The notes below the pieces were generated by a model. It saw only the letters and a list, made by a program, of their open reading frames with translations. It had not been told where the DNA came from and ran no database searches. From Paenibacillus sp. (GTDB lineage: Bacteria; Bacillota; Bacilli; Paenibacillales; YIM-B00363), in assembly GCF_035645195.1 (NCBI RefSeq), contig NZ_DASQNA010000002.1, forward strand, positions 1 through 64,000: a DNA stretch of 64,000 nt, written 5' to 3'. The number at the start of each line of letters is the position of its first letter. Position 1 is the stretch's first letter. Shown piece by piece: positions 36,090-45,908 of this stretch. The translations under genes were made by a program, and so were the position numbers.

Positions 36090-36905
36090 TTGGACATGGA
36101 GAAGTCGACGTTTATAGGAATCGTACTAGCGTTGATATCCGTCTGCGTAGGGATGATATTGAAAGGTGCATCGCTCATCAATCTCGTCAACAACCCCGCA
36201 GCGTACATGATTATTTTCGTCGGCACGGCCGCGGCGCTGTTTATCGCGTTCCCGATGTCCGAGATCAAGAAATTCCCCAAGCTTATGAAAATCGCGTTCT
36301 TCGGCCAAAAGCTCATCTCGAAGACGGAAGTGATCCGGATGTTCATGGAGTGGGCGACGATCACCCGCCGGGAAGGCTTGCTCGCGCTGGAAAGCAAGGT
36401 CGACGAAATCGAGGAGCCGTTCCTGCGCAACGGCATGCGCATGATCATCGACGGCAACGACCAAGATTTCGTGCACGACGTGCTCATGGAAGAGCTGCAC
36501 TCGATCGAAGAGCGCCACAAAGCCGGCGCGCTCATTTTCACCCAGGCGGGCACGTACGCCCCTACGCTCGGGGTATTGGGCGCCGTCGTCGGCTTGATCG
36601 CGGCCCTCGGCAACTTGTCCGACATCGAGAAGCTCGGCCACTCGATCTCCGCCGCGTTCATCGCGACGCTGCTCGGCATTTTCACCGGCTACGTCCTGTG
36701 GCACCCGATCGCCAACAAGCTGAAGCGGTTCTCTAAGCAAGAGATCGAGCTCAAGACGATGATGGTCGAAGGCTTGCTGTCCATTCAATCCGGCGTCTCC
36801 ACCGTCGCGATCAACCAGAAGCTCTCCGTATACTTGACCCCGGCCGAGCGGGCGGCTGAGCAGAAGGGAGAAGCAGCCGGTGAGCAAAAAACAGCGCAAG
36901 CATGA
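36090..36905 (+). CDS. motA: Flagellar motor stator protein MotA
   Basis: 271 aa. Four membrane segments (FIGIVLALISVCVGMILKG; YMIIFVGTAAALFIAFPM; TLGVLGAVVGLIAALGN; ISAAFIATLLGIFTGYVLWHPI) with a cytoplasmic loop (TRREGLLALESKVDEIEEPFLRNGMRMIIDG) that contacts FliG. It forms the ion channel of the stator with MotB. The TTG at 36090 has GAGGAG 6 nt upstream; the ATG at 36096 is the alternative. motB overlaps its 3' end by 26 nt. Confidence 0.96.
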   Translation: MDMEKSTFIGIVLALISVCVGMILKGASLINLVNNPAAYMIIFVGTAAALFIAFPMSEIKKFPKLMKIAFFGQKLISKTEVIRMFMEWATITRREGLLALESKVDEIEEPFLRNGMRMIIDGNDQDFVHDVLMEELHSIEERHKAGALIFTQAGTYAPTLGVLGAVVGLIAALGNLSDIEKLGHSISAAFIATLLGIFTGYVLWHPIANKLKRFSKQEIELKTMMVEGLLSIQSGVSTVAINQKLSVYLTPAERAAEQKGEAAGEQKTAQA

Positions 36906-37644
36906 TCATGAAGAGCATATGGACGAGTCCTGGCTCATTCCGTATGCGGACCTGCTGACCCTTCTATTGGCGTTGTTTATCGTATTGTTCGCCTCCAGCC
37001 AGATCGACCAGAAGAAGTTCGACGAAATCAAAAAGTCGTTCCAAGCGGCGCTGAACGGCGGACCGAGCTTCATGGAGAACGTCTCTCCGATTCCGAGCAG
37101 CGACGGCGTCGGCATCGACAGCAAGGCGAACAAGGAAGAGAAGGAACAAAGCGAGCTCGAAGAAGAACTACGGAAGAAAGAAACCGAACAGCTGCTGGAA
37201 CTGAAGCGGAAAATCGACCAGTACATCGACGAGAACGGACTGACGACGCAGCTCGAGACGCAGCTCGACCAGCAGCAGCTGAAAATTATGATCAGCGACA
37301 ACACGCTGTTCCCGTCCGGCAGCGCGCAGCTGAAGCCCGAATCGCGTCAGCTGGCCGGCGCGATCTCGGAACTGCTCGAACAGTACCCGAATTACGAGGT
37401 CGTCGTCTCGGGTCATACCGACAACGTGCCGATCAACACGTCGCAGTTCCCGTCCAACTTCCACCTGAGCGCGGAGCGCGCCCTCACGTTCATGGCCGTT
37501 CTGCTCGAAAACAAAGACGTCGGGGAGCAGCGGTTCTCGAGCGTCGGGTACGGCGAATACAAGCCCGTCGCGTCCAACGACACGGCGGCCGGCCGGGCGC
37601 AAAACCGCCGCGTCGAGGTGTCCATCGTACGGAACGTTCAATAA
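36880..37644 (+). CDS. motB: Flagellar motor stator protein MotB
   Basis: 254 aa. One membrane segment with the ion-binding Asp in SWLIPYADLLTLLLALFIVLFASS, a coiled-coil linker rich in Glu and Lys (about 85-120), and a C-terminal OmpA-type peptidoglycan-binding domain (VVVSGHTDNVPI ... NRRVEVSIVRN). The start is GTG inside motA. Whether it uses protons or sodium cannot be settled from the sequence. Confidence 0.96.
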   Translation: MSKKQRKHDHEEHMDESWLIPYADLLTLLLALFIVLFASSQIDQKKFDEIKKSFQAALNGGPSFMENVSPIPSSDGVGIDSKANKEEKEQSELEEELRKKETEQLLELKRKIDQYIDENGLTTQLETQLDQQQLKIMISDNTLFPSGSAQLKPESRQLAGAISELLEQYPNYEVVVSGHTDNVPINTSQFPSNFHLSAERALTFMAVLLENKDVGEQRFSSVGYGEYKPVASNDTAAGRAQNRRVEVSIVRNVQ

Positions 37645-37658
37645 GAAGGGAACGCTCG

Positions 37659-37685
37659 AAGCCTCGCGGCGACGCGGGGCTTTTT
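37659..37685 (+). terminator. motAB terminator
   Basis: AAGCCTCGCG, GCGA loop, CGCGGGGCTT then a T-run (TTTTTG), 15 nt after the motB stop. Confidence 0.9.
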
Positions 37686-37753
37686 GTATCCGGCAAAAAG
37701 AGTGTGGTATCATGGAAGTATCGCAAATTCGAAGGTAAAAGGTGAGGACAAGC

Positions 37754-38668
37754 ATGTCGAACGAAACGAAACCGTATCGCGTATTGCTCTACTATAAATA
37801 TGTCAAAATCGAGAATCACGAAGAGTACGCCAAGGAGCACTTGGCGTTCTGCAAGGAGCTCGGCCTGAAAGGACGCATCCTCGTCGCGCACGAAGGCATC
37901 AACGGCACCGTGTCCGGCACCGTCGAACAGACGCAGGCGTACATGGATCACATGCATGCCGACCCGCGCTTCGCCGACATGGTGTTCAAGGTCGACGAGG
38001 CCGACGGCCACGCATTCAAGAAAATCTTCGTCCGGCCGCGTCCGGAGCTCGTCACGTTCCGGCTCGAGGAGGATATCGACCCGAACCAGCTGACCGGCAA
38101 AAAGCTGAAGCCCAAAGAGTTCATGGAGGCGCTCCAGCAGGAAGACGTCATCGTGCTCGACGGCCGCAACGACTACGAATACGACGTCGGCCACTTCCGC
38201 GGCGCGATCCGTCCGGAGGTCGATTCGTTCCGCGAATTCCCGGAATGGATCCGGAACAATTTGTCGCAGTACAAGGATAAGAAAATTCTCACGTACTGCA
38301 CCGGCGGCATCCGCTGCGAGAAGCTGTCCGGCTTCCTGCTGCGGGAAGGGTTCAAGGACGTCGCGCAGCTCGACGGCGGCGTCGTCACGTACAGCAAGGA
38401 CCCCGAGGTGAAGGGCCGGCTGTTCGACGGCAAACTGTACGTGTTCGACGAGCGGATTACAGTCCGCGTCAACCACACGGAGGAAGAGACGGTCGTCGGC
38501 AAATGCCTGCACTGCGGCACGCCGTCGGAGAAGTATATCAACTGCACGTACGATTTCTGCCACAACCACCATATCGTGTGCGACGCCTGCGAAGAAGCCA
38601 AGGGCGGCTACTGCTCCGCGGAATGCGAAGAGAAAGACTCGGTGCTGCAGTCGACCAAGGCGAATTAA
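37754..38668 (+). CDS. trhO: tRNA uridine-34 5-hydroxylase TrhO (rhodanese family)
   Basis: About 304 aa. Oxygen-dependent formation of 5-hydroxyuridine at tRNA position 34. An N-terminal acylphosphatase-like domain ([48 protein letters not shown]), a rhodanese domain with active loop [15 protein letters not shown], and a C-terminal zinc-like Cys-rich region ([41 protein letters not shown]). The ATG at 37754 has AAAGGTGAGG 6 nt upstream. Confidence 0.94.
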   Translation: MSNETKPYRVLLYYKYVKIENHEEYAKEHLAFCKELGLKGRILVAHEGINGTVSGTVEQTQAYMDHMHADPRFADMVFKVDEADGHAFKKIFVRPRPELVTFRLEEDIDPNQLTGKKLKPKEFMEALQQEDVIVLDGRNDYEYDVGHFRGAIRPEVDSFREFPEWIRNNLSQYKDKKILTYCTGGIRCEKLSGFLLREGFKDVAQLDGGVVTYSKDPEVKGRLFDGKLYVFDERITVRVNHTEEETVVGKCLHCGTPSEKYINCTYDFCHNHHIVCDACEEAKGGYCSAECEEKDSVLQSTKAN

Positions 38669-38690
38669 CGAGGAAAGCGCCATACCCGGA

Positions 38691-38728
38691 ACGTCAGCCG
38701 ACGAAAGTCAGGCTGACGTTTTTTTTAT
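38691..38728 (+). terminator. trhO terminator
   Basis: ACGTCAGCC and GGCTGACGT pair around GACGAAAGTCA, followed by T8. Confidence 0.92.
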
Positions 38729-38887
38729 GCGCCGCTGGCGGCGCGGCGGCCGGCGCGGGACGGCGGACGCGGGTCAAGGCGCGTTTCGGCGCCGTCAATG
38801 GTTCCGCAAATACAATCTTAATAAATCGGTTTCGGCAAAGTATGGTAAAATGGGTTCGCATCGCTGAGGAAGGGGTCGTACGGATTT

Positions 38888-40069
38888 ATGGCATGGGTTC
38901 AATCGTTCTTAACCGCGCTGAAGCTGGGGCTGTTCTCGTTCGGGGGTCCTACGGCGCATATCGGATATTTCCGGGAAGAGTACGTTAATCGGAAGAAATG
39001 GCTTGACGACGAGAGCTTCGCCGATCTCGTCGCGCTGTGTCAGCTGCTGCCGGGTCCGGCCAGCAGCCAAGTCGGCATCGCCGTCGGCTGGCTGCGCGCG
39101 GGATGGGCCGGCTCGCTCGCCGCCTGGCTCGGCTTCACGCTGCCGTCGGCCGCGGTCATGGCGGCGTTCGCGGCGCTGTACGAGACGACGCCGGGCGTCG
39201 CGGGCGCCGGCTGGATCAAGGGGCTCGAGCTCGCCGCCGTGGCGATCGTCGCCGCCGCCGTGCTCGGCATGGCCCGCACGCTTGCGCCGGACAAGCCGCG
39301 CGCCACGATCGCCGTCGCCGCCGCTAGCGCCGTCCTGCTCGTCCCGCATGCGGCCGTGCAGGTCGCGGCGATCGCCGCCGCCGCGGCCGCCGGCCTCGCC
39401 CTGCGCCGCGGCAAGCCGGCCGCGCCGCACGGGGACGTCGCCGCTGCGGCGAATCGCCGCGGCTACAGCCGGGCGGCCGTCGCGCTGCTGGCCGCGTTCG
39501 CCGCGCTGCTGATCGGCCTGCCGGCCGCCCGCGCGCTCGGCTGGCTGCCCCCGCTGCTCGCCCTGTTCGAGAGCTTCTACCGAGCGGGCGCGCTCGTCTT
39601 CGGCGGCGGCCACGTCGTGCTCCCACTGCTCGAGCGGGAAGTCGTGCCCGCGGGATGGGTCGCGCCCGAATCGTTCGCGGCCGGCTACGCCGCAACCCAA
39701 GCGATGCCCGGGCCGCTGTTCACGTTCGCCGCGTACCTCGGCGGCACCTCGTTCGGCTGGGCCGGCGCCGCCGTCGCGACGCTCGCGATTTTCCTGCCGG
39801 GCTACCTGCTCGTCGTCGGCGCGATGCCGTTCTGGCAGACGCTCCGCCGGCTGCCGTCCGTCGCGCATGCCGTCTACGGCATCAACGCCGCCGTCGTCGG
39901 CATTCTGTTCGCCGCGCTGTACGACCCGCTGTTCGTCGGCGCGGTTGCCGCGCCCGTCGATTTCGTCCTCGCGGCGGCGCTGTATCTGCTGTTCGCGCAT
40001 TGGAAGCTGCCGCCCTGGGCGCTCGTCGCGGCCGCCGCGCTTGCCGGTATTGCCGTCTACGGCTTATAG
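38888..40069 (+). CDS. chrA: Chromate transporter family protein ChrA
   Basis: 393 aa with about ten membrane segments. Two CHR domains: FLTALKLGLFSFGGPTAHIGYFREEYV ... QLLPGPASSQVGIAVGW, and FESFYRAGALVFGGGHVVLPLLEREVV ... YAATQAMPGPLFTFAAYLG, each with the FGG and LPGP/MPGP motifs. It exports chromate in characterised bacteria; here substrate and direction are inferred. AGGAAGGGG is 12 nt before the ATG, a long spacing. No chromate-type regulator is next to it. Confidence 0.93.
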   Translation: MAWVQSFLTALKLGLFSFGGPTAHIGYFREEYVNRKKWLDDESFADLVALCQLLPGPASSQVGIAVGWLRAGWAGSLAAWLGFTLPSAAVMAAFAALYETTPGVAGAGWIKGLELAAVAIVAAAVLGMARTLAPDKPRATIAVAAASAVLLVPHAAVQVAAIAAAAAAGLALRRGKPAAPHGDVAAAANRRGYSRAAVALLAAFAALLIGLPAARALGWLPPLLALFESFYRAGALVFGGGHVVLPLLEREVVPAGWVAPESFAAGYAATQAMPGPLFTFAAYLGGTSFGWAGAAVATLAIFLPGYLLVVGAMPFWQTLRRLPSVAHAVYGINAAVVGILFAALYDPLFVGAVAAPVDFVLAAALYLLFAHWKLPPWALVAAAALAGIAVYGL

Positions 40070-40075
40070 GCGCGA

Positions 40076-40552
40076 TTAATACTCGACCTTCTTCGTCGAT
40101 TCCCGCCAAGCGTCGAACGGCGCGTGATAGCCTTCCGGGGTGAGCCGCACCATCGGCAGCTTCCGCGCCTCGGGAGGCCGATCCAATTCCTCGTAAATGA
40201 AATGATCGTCGAACGAAACGGCCGCCGCCTCCTGCTTCGTGCCGGCGTAGTATACCGCCTTCGGCCGCGCCCAATAAATCGCGCCGAAGCACATCGGGCA
40301 AGGCTCGCAGCTCGTATACAATTCGCAGTCGGTCAGCTGGAACGTGCCCAAGACGCGGCACGCTTCGCGGATCGCCTGCACCTCCGCATGCGCCGTCGGG
40401 TCGGCCTTCTTCGTCACTTCGTTGACGCCGGTCGCGATGATGCGCCCGTCCTTCACGATCACCGCGCCGAACGGCCCTCCGTTGCCGCTCGTCACGTTGC
40501 GCTCCGCAAGGCGCACCGCCTCCATCATAAACTCCTGTCTCTCTTGATCCAT
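40076..40552 (-). CDS. guaD: Guanine deaminase-like nucleoside/base deaminase
   Basis: 158 aa. Cytidine-deaminase fold with zinc site HAEV (ADPTAHAEVQAIREACR) and PCxxC (YTSCEPCPMCFGAIYWA). The C-terminal region (DDHFIYEELDRPPEARKLPMVRL) matches the B. subtilis GuaD type, which converts guanine to xanthine. It is not the TadA tRNA deaminase normally found beside the SRP RNA. AAGGAGG precedes the ATG. Confidence 0.88.
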   Translation of the reverse strand: MDQERQEFMMEAVRLAERNVTSGNGGPFGAVIVKDGRIIATGVNEVTKKADPTAHAEVQAIREACRVLGTFQLTDCELYTSCEPCPMCFGAIYWARPKAVYYAGTKQEAAAVSFDDHFIYEELDRPPEARKLPMVRLTPEGYHAPFDAWRESTKKVEY

Positions 40553-40564
40553 ATGGTTTCCTCC

Positions 40565-41779
40565 TTATGTATTCGGCGCCGCGGCATCCGGCTCGATCGG
40601 CAGGCGAAGATGCACCGTCGTGCCGACGCCCTCCTCGCTCTCGATCGTCATCCGTCCCCCGTGCTGCTCGATAATACCGTAGCTGATCATCAGGCCGAGC
40701 CCCGTACCGGCTTCCTTCGTCGTCAGGAACGCCTGCCCGAGCTTCGGCAGGATATGCTCCGGGATGCCGACCCCTTGGTCGGCGATTCGGACGTGGACGC
40801 ACGGTCCTTCCCATCCGATCCGAATCGTCACAATGCCCCCTTCCGGCATAGACTCCACCGCATTCTTCAAAATATTCAAGAAAACCTGTTTGATTTTCGT
40901 CTCTTCGCAAAGCACGAGCGCCCCGTCGATGCCCGGCTCCTTCTCTAGACGGATCGACGTATTATGCAAGGCCGCCTGCGCATTGACGAGCGTCGCGATC
41001 GCCTCGAGCAGCGACGCGATCGGCTTGCGCTCGAGCGAGTACGCCTGCGGTTTCCCGAGCAGCAGCAGTTCGTTCGCGATCGTATGAATCCGGTCGACTT
41101 CGGACAGCATGATGTCGGAATATTTCGCGCTCCCGCTCCGGTGAATCAGCTGCAGGAATCCGCGCAGCGTCGTCAGCGGATTGCGAATTTCGTGCGCGAT
41201 TCCGGCGGCCAGCTCCCCGATCGCCGCCAGCTTCTCGGAATGCTGCAGCCGTTCCCGGTTTCGCTTCAATTCCGAAATATCCTTCATAATGCAGTACACG
41301 CCGACGATTCGGTTGGAGGACAAGACCGGCACGTACGTCACCTCGACGTCGACGCTCGTCCCGTCCGCGCGCAAGCAGTGCGAATCGAAATGGCGCGGCT
41401 GCCCTTCCGCCGCCTGGGCGAACGCCGCCCGCGCCCGCGCGCGGTCCCGCTCCGGCAGCCAATCGGCGAATGCGGCGCCGCGAGCGTCCTTGGCCGTCGT
41501 TCCAAGCATCCTCTCCATCAGTTCGTTCATGTCTTGGCACGCGCCCCGCAGCGTATATAGCGCGACCGCCTCCCGCGATACGCGGAGCAAGCCGCGTTCC
41601 GCCGAACGTTTCCCCACATCCAATCGATGGATCCTCCAGCCGAGGATGCCGAAAATCAAGACGTTGGACGCAGCGATCCAGACAGTTCGAAGAGCGCCCG
41701 ACATCGCGCCGCTGATCCATGCGTCCGCCGCCGCGACGGCGGCGCCGGCCAAGACGAAGACCCCCCAGGTTCGTATCAT
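40565..41779 (-). CDS. Membrane-bound PAS sensor histidine kinase
   Basis: About 404 aa. Two N-terminal membrane segments (TWGVFVLAGAAVAAADAWI; VWIAASNVLIFGILGW), a PAS domain with PAC end (VGVYCIMKDISELKRNRERL), HisKA with GIAHEIRNPLTTLRGFLQLI (His near 199), and an HATPase_c domain with NILKNAVESM, DQGVGIP and GTGLGLMISYGIIEQHGG. The H-box is of the sporulation KinA/KinB class, so Spo0F is a possible partner; this is inference. The ATG at 41779 is chosen because AGGTGAG lies 6 nt upstream. It is 12 nt from the deaminase gene, so they may share a message. No response regulator is adjacent. Confidence 0.9.
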   Translation of the reverse strand: MIRTWGVFVLAGAAVAAADAWISGAMSGALRTVWIAASNVLIFGILGWRIHRLDVGKRSAERGLLRVSREAVALYTLRGACQDMNELMERMLGTTAKDARGAAFADWLPERDRARARAAFAQAAEGQPRHFDSHCLRADGTSVDVEVTYVPVLSSNRIVGVYCIMKDISELKRNRERLQHSEKLAAIGELAAGIAHEIRNPLTTLRGFLQLIHRSGSAKYSDIMLSEVDRIHTIANELLLLGKPQAYSLERKPIASLLEAIATLVNAQAALHNTSIRLEKEPGIDGALVLCEETKIKQVFLNILKNAVESMPEGGIVTIRIGWEGPCVHVRIADQGVGIPEHILPKLGQAFLTTKEAGTGLGLMISYGIIEQHGGRMTIESEEGVGTTVHLRLPIEPDAAAPNT

Positions 41780-41948
41780 CGTCCGCTCACCTGCTTTGCA
41801 GTTGTGCCTTCCGGACATAAAGAAACCTAACTTCCTATTGAAGCTAGGTCCCATGTCAACGGTCTCCGGCGGAGATCTGTTCATTGGTTGAATATTAAGA
41901 TTACTTGCTCGCCCCACCATCTTAGCACAAATTGACACTCCCGGGAAG

Positions 41949-42908
41949 TCATCCCTTCTTCCCCCACTGCAGCACCGCGCCGTCCACCCGCCGAATGCCC
42001 CGTACCGCGGCCAGCGCCTCGACAAGCTTAAAGCAGGCGAGATCTTTCCGCTTCGCTTCGACCATGACGTCGATGCGCGGAAGTCCGAATTCCAGGCAGC
42101 CCTTCAGGAAATCCAACAGCGGTCCGGGCTCGACGTCGTCGGCGTGCGAGCGGAATTCCTGCTCCGATTTCGGAGAAGAGACGTGCATCTTCATCGGCCG
42201 CTCCCCCCACGTAGCCGCGATGCGCGGCAAATAATCGAGCGCCGGGGCGGGCGACGGATTGCAGAAATCGTGATGCAGGTCGAGCATCATCGGGCAGCCG
42301 ACCGTCTCGCAGACGTCGAGCGTCTCCTCGAGGGTGTACGTTTTGTCGTCGTTCTCGAACGTCAGGCGCGACCGAATCCGCTCCGGCACGAGCGGAAGCT
42401 GCTCATACAGCCGCGTGATTGCGGACGGCTTGTCGCCGTAAACGCCGCCGATATGGATGTTGATCGGGTGCGATGCGTCCATGCCCATGCATTCCAAAAT
42501 GGCGGCATGGTACTCGAGATCGCGGATCGCGGCGGCGACGACGCTGTCGCTGCCGTTCAGCAGCGTGAACTGATTCGGATGCATCGACAGCCGCATCCCT
42601 TCTGCGCGGGCGAATGCGCCGAGCTCTTCGAGCCGTTCGCCGAATTGTTCCCGAACGTCGACCGTCACGTCCGGATGCGTCGCCAGCGGAATGAGCGCGG
42701 AGCTGAGCCGGAACAGCCGCACGCCGTACGCGGCGTTGTAGTAGAGAATCCGTTTCAACGCTTCCAAATTGCTGCGCCCCACGTCCAGCAGCCGTTCCAT
42801 CGCTTCGTCCCGGGGCAGTGCGCTGAACCGTTTGTACGTAAAGGTGGAGCTCGGCGTATTGTTGAACAGCGCAAGCGCCGTAGACACGTATCCTAGACGG
42901 ATTTCCAT
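41949..42908 (-). CDS. uvsE: UV DNA damage endonuclease
   Basis: 319 aa. UvsE/UVDE TIM-barrel nuclease that nicks 5' of UV photoproducts. Motifs are EIRLGYVSTAL, YNAAYGVRLFRLSSALIPLATHP, LSMHPNQFTLLN, HPINIHIGGVYGDK, LTFENDDKTYTLEE, PMMLDLHHDFCNP and KMHVSSPK, which hold the metal-binding His, Glu and Asp residues. The ATG at 42908 has GGAGG 7 nt upstream. In spore formers the enzyme supports UV resistance. Confidence 0.95.
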   Translation of the reverse strand: MEIRLGYVSTALALFNNTPSSTFTYKRFSALPRDEAMERLLDVGRSNLEALKRILYYNAAYGVRLFRLSSALIPLATHPDVTVDVREQFGERLEELGAFARAEGMRLSMHPNQFTLLNGSDSVVAAAIRDLEYHAAILECMGMDASHPINIHIGGVYGDKPSAITRLYEQLPLVPERIRSRLTFENDDKTYTLEETLDVCETVGCPMMLDLHHDFCNPSPAPALDYLPRIAATWGERPMKMHVSSPKSEQEFRSHADDVEPGPLLDFLKGCLEFGLPRIDVMVEAKRKDLACFKLVEALAAVRGIRRVDGAVLQWGKKG

Positions 42909-43002
42909 ACGCGTTCCTCCAACCGTGCACGTCGTAGCCGTAGAAGTCACTTCATAATGTGCCCCAAACCGGCAAATTCACCCGCACGCCCTTCCGCCGT
43001 CG

Positions 43003-43041
43003 ACAAAAAAAGCCGGCCCGGAAACGTTCCCGGACCGGCTT
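43003..43041 (-). terminator. Terminator of the DUF420 gene
   Basis: AAGCCGGTCCGGGAACG and its near-complement CGTTTCCGGGCCGGCTT form a long stem, followed on the minus strand by a run of Ts. Confidence 0.92.
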
Positions 43042-43051
43042 CTCGCCTGCA

Positions 43052-43585
43052 TTATGCGTAATATGGGGAGATCATCAAGTATACGATGACGCCGGTCAAG
43101 CTGACGTACAGCCAGATCGGCATCGTCCACCGGGCGATCTTGCGATGCTTCTCCGTCTGGTTCGTAAGTCCGCGCGCCGTCGTCACGAGCGCGAGCGGCA
43201 CGATGGCGATCGCGAGCAGGATGTGCGTAATAAGGATGAAAAAGTAGACGTACCGGATAAACCCTTCGCCGCCGTAAGCGGTCGATTCCGTCGCGTAATG
43301 GTACGTTACGTACGACAGCAGGAACAGCGTCGTCGACGAGAACGCGGCGAAAATGAAGTTGCGGTGCATCTTGATGTTCCGCTGTTTGATGAAGTACAGC
43401 GCCGCCAGCAGGAAGACGAAGGTGAAGCTGTTGAAGATGGCGTTCAGCATCGGAAGAATCGTCCAATCGATATGGTCGAGCCCTTCCGCCTCCGGCAGAA
43501 AAAACAAGATGGCGACGATGGCGTTGATCGCGATCGACAGCGTCACGATCAGCGGCGTATAGTTGCGTTCGCCCACGGGAGCCAT
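43052..43585 (-). CDS. DUF420 family membrane protein (YozB/CtaM-like)
   Basis: 177 aa with about five membrane segments. HIDWTILPMLNAIFNSFTFVFLLAALYFI, NIKMHRNFIFAAFSSTTLFLLSYVTYHY and FFILITHILLAIAIVPLAL contain the conserved histidines of the DUF420 family. Relatives such as CtaM help assemble heme-A oxidases; no oxidase gene is nearby, so function is inferred only. The ATG at 43585 starts MAPVGERNYT; the longer open frame upstream is not supported. Confidence 0.85.
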   Translation of the reverse strand: MAPVGERNYTPLIVTLSIAINAIVAILFFLPEAEGLDHIDWTILPMLNAIFNSFTFVFLLAALYFIKQRNIKMHRNFIFAAFSSTTLFLLSYVTYHYATESTAYGGEGFIRYVYFFILITHILLAIAIVPLALVTTARGLTNQTEKHRKIARWTMPIWLYVSLTGVIVYLMISPYYA

Positions 43586-43635
43586 GTTTCCACGTCCTTT
43601 GCACTTAAAATGGAACTCGTTCTTCCCCATCATAA

Positions 43636-43670
43636 GAAAACAAGCCCGCGGACGCAAACGTCCGCGGGCG
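43636..43670 (-). terminator. Terminator of the bmrC-bmrD unit
   Basis: GCCCGCGGACG and CGTCCGCGGGC form a perfect 11-bp stem, with TTGTTTTCTT after it on the minus strand, 42 nt beyond the bmrD stop. Confidence 0.9.
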
Positions 43671-43711
43671 TTGTAACGAAACATTCACACCTATGGCGGC
43701 CTCCCGAACGG

Positions 43712-45844
43712 TTATCGCCCCGGAGCGGCGACCGCGGGACCGGCGTCCGCGGGTACGGACGGCGCAACCGCCCGCCCCTCCCCTCCTCCGCCTTGCTGCA
43801 GGAGGTACATTTGGTAATAGCGGCCGCGCCGCGCCATCAACTCGTCGTGCGAGCCGCGCTCAACGATTTCGCCGCGGTCGAGCACGAGGATCAGGTCCGC
43901 GCTCTTGATCGTCGACAGCCGATGCGCGATGACGAACGTCGTCCGGCCCTGCTTGACGACGTCGAGCGCCTCTTGGATGATCGCTTCGGTTTCCGTATCG
44001 ATGTTGGACGTCGCTTCGTCCAATATCAAGATCGCCGGGTCGTACGCCAGCGCCCGCGCGAACGAGATGAGCTGCCGCTGGCCGGCGGACAGCGTGCTGC
44101 CTTTCTCGATGACGGGCTCGTCGATTCCTCCCGGCAGCGCTGCGAGCAGCCGCTCGCCGCCGACGTCCCGCAGCGCCTTCTCCGCGGCTTCCCGCGAAAT
44201 CGCCGGGTTGTCGAGCGTGACGTTGGAGAGGATCGTCCCCGTGAACAAGAACGGGTCCTGCAGCACGATGCCCATATGGCTGCGCACCGTCTGGCGCGGC
44301 AAGCCGCGAATATCGACGCCGTCGATCGTGATGCGTCCGCTGTCCGGATCGTAGAAGCGGAACAGCAGATTCAGGATCGAGCTTTTGCCCGAGCCCGTGT
44401 GGCCGATGAGCGCGACCGTCTGCCCCTGCTTCGCCTCGAACGCCACGCCCTTGAGCACCGGTTCGCCTTCCTTATAAGAGAACCATACGTTCTCGAAGGC
44501 GACGTCGCCGCGGTAGCGCGGCATTTTCTCGTCCGCCACGTCCTCGCCGGCTTCGTCCAGCAGCACGAACACCCGCTCCGCGCTGACGAGCGCCTGCTCG
44601 AGGTTCGGCAGCTGATTGACGATATTGACGACCGGCTGGAACATCCGGTTGAGGTAATCGACGAACGCGTACAGCACGCCGAGGGACACCGCCCCTTCGA
44701 CGCCTTGCATCGAGATGCCGCCGAAATACCAGATCATGCCGATGAACGCGACGTTCCGCAGCAGACCGACGAGATTGTGCGACGTCATGGCGTTCAGACG
44801 GAGCAGTTTGTTCCGGTAGTCGAAATATCGGGTGTTCATCGTCTCGAATTCCCGCTCCGTCTGCTTCTCGCGGCGAAACGCCTGGATGATCGGCATCCCT
44901 TGGATCGATTCGTTGATCATGCCGTTCATCTCGCTCAGCGTCGACCGAATGACCCGGTTGTAGCCTGCCGCGAATTTCCGATACACGACGATCCACAGCC
45001 CGAGAATCGGCAGGACAAGCGCGCTGACCAGCGCCAGGCGAACGTCGAGGAAAAACATCGCGCCCAGAATCGCTAAGATGTACAGGCTGCCCGAGAAAAA
45101 GTTCGCGAGCACCGTGACGTACAGCTCCTTGATCGCCTCCGTATCGTTCGTGATGCGCGAGACGACTTTGCCGGCCGGCAAATTGTCGAAGTAGCGGATC
45201 GGCAGCCGGTTGATGTGCGCGAACACGTCGTCGCGCATCTTCCGGATGATCCGGTTGGCGGACGCCTGCAGGTAGTACCGCTGTCCCCAGCTGAACAGCG
45301 CCGACACGGCGAGCAGAGCGAGGTAAATCCAGGACAGGTGCAGAATGCCGGCGATTTCCGGCCGGTAGAACGCGAACACTTGCCCGGCGTCCAGCGGCTC
45401 GGCCGCGTATTCCCGGCGTTCGCCGTCGCGGACGATCTCAAGGCGCCCCTCTGCGGTCAGCTCCCGCTCGCCGTCGAAGGCGATGCCGCCGGGCACGAAC
45501 ACGAAGCTCCGCCCGATCTGCAGCACGCGCGCCTCTTCGCCGCGTTCCTCGCCCGGCTCGAACCGGTCCGCCCGCTTGTAATGGGCGCCGCCGTACGGCG
45601 CCGTCTCCTCGTCCGCGGCCGCGACGCGGTACCACGGCTGCTCGATGCCCGCGATATGAACGTCGATCATCCGCTTGGCGATGAACGGGCCGACCAGCTC
45701 GGTGCCGATCGCCACGACGAGCATCGCCAGCGCGAGGAGAATCGTCGTTTTATAATGAAGCGCATATTTCCAGAGCCGGCGTCCGGGCTTTGCCCGTCTG
45801 ACCGCGTCGCGGTCCAGCTCCCACTCGAAATCTTCTTGATTCAT
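43712..45844 (-). CDS. bmrD: ABC exporter half-transporter, BmrD-like (canonical ATPase site)
   Basis: 710 aa. Six membrane helices fused to an ATPase domain with Walker A GHTGSGKSS, signature LSAGQ (STLSAGQRQLISFARAL), Walker B ILILDEATSNID with the catalytic Glu, and His switch IAHRLS. An extra hydrophilic region of about 110 residues between helices 1 and 2 (about 55-165) fits the extracellular domain known from B. subtilis BmrD. With bmrC it should form a heterodimeric multidrug exporter. The C-terminus has an added Gly/Ala-rich tail. It lies 64 nt after bmrC. Confidence 0.9.
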   Translation of the reverse strand: MNQEDFEWELDRDAVRRAKPGRRLWKYALHYKTTILLALAMLVVAIGTELVGPFIAKRMIDVHIAGIEQPWYRVAAADEETAPYGGAHYKRADRFEPGEERGEEARVLQIGRSFVFVPGGIAFDGERELTAEGRLEIVRDGERREYAAEPLDAGQVFAFYRPEIAGILHLSWIYLALLAVSALFSWGQRYYLQASANRIIRKMRDDVFAHINRLPIRYFDNLPAGKVVSRITNDTEAIKELYVTVLANFFSGSLYILAILGAMFFLDVRLALVSALVLPILGLWIVVYRKFAAGYNRVIRSTLSEMNGMINESIQGMPIIQAFRREKQTEREFETMNTRYFDYRNKLLRLNAMTSHNLVGLLRNVAFIGMIWYFGGISMQGVEGAVSLGVLYAFVDYLNRMFQPVVNIVNQLPNLEQALVSAERVFVLLDEAGEDVADEKMPRYRGDVAFENVWFSYKEGEPVLKGVAFEAKQGQTVALIGHTGSGKSSILNLLFRFYDPDSGRITIDGVDIRGLPRQTVRSHMGIVLQDPFLFTGTILSNVTLDNPAISREAAEKALRDVGGERLLAALPGGIDEPVIEKGSTLSAGQRQLISFARALAYDPAILILDEATSNIDTETEAIIQEALDVVKQGRTTFVIAHRLSTIKSADLILVLDRGEIVERGSHDELMARRGRYYQMYLLQQGGGGEGRAVAPSVPADAGPAVAAPGR

Positions 45845-45908
45845 GGGCGGAACGTCCCTCCCGTTAATGTACTAAATTGCTGCGTTCGGCCGGTCGGGCG
45901 CGGCGCGC

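Noticed and set aside
40076-40552. tRNA adenosine deaminase TadA
   Set aside because: TadA is expected beside the SRP RNA, but this protein has the GuaD-type C-terminus and lies 35 kb away.
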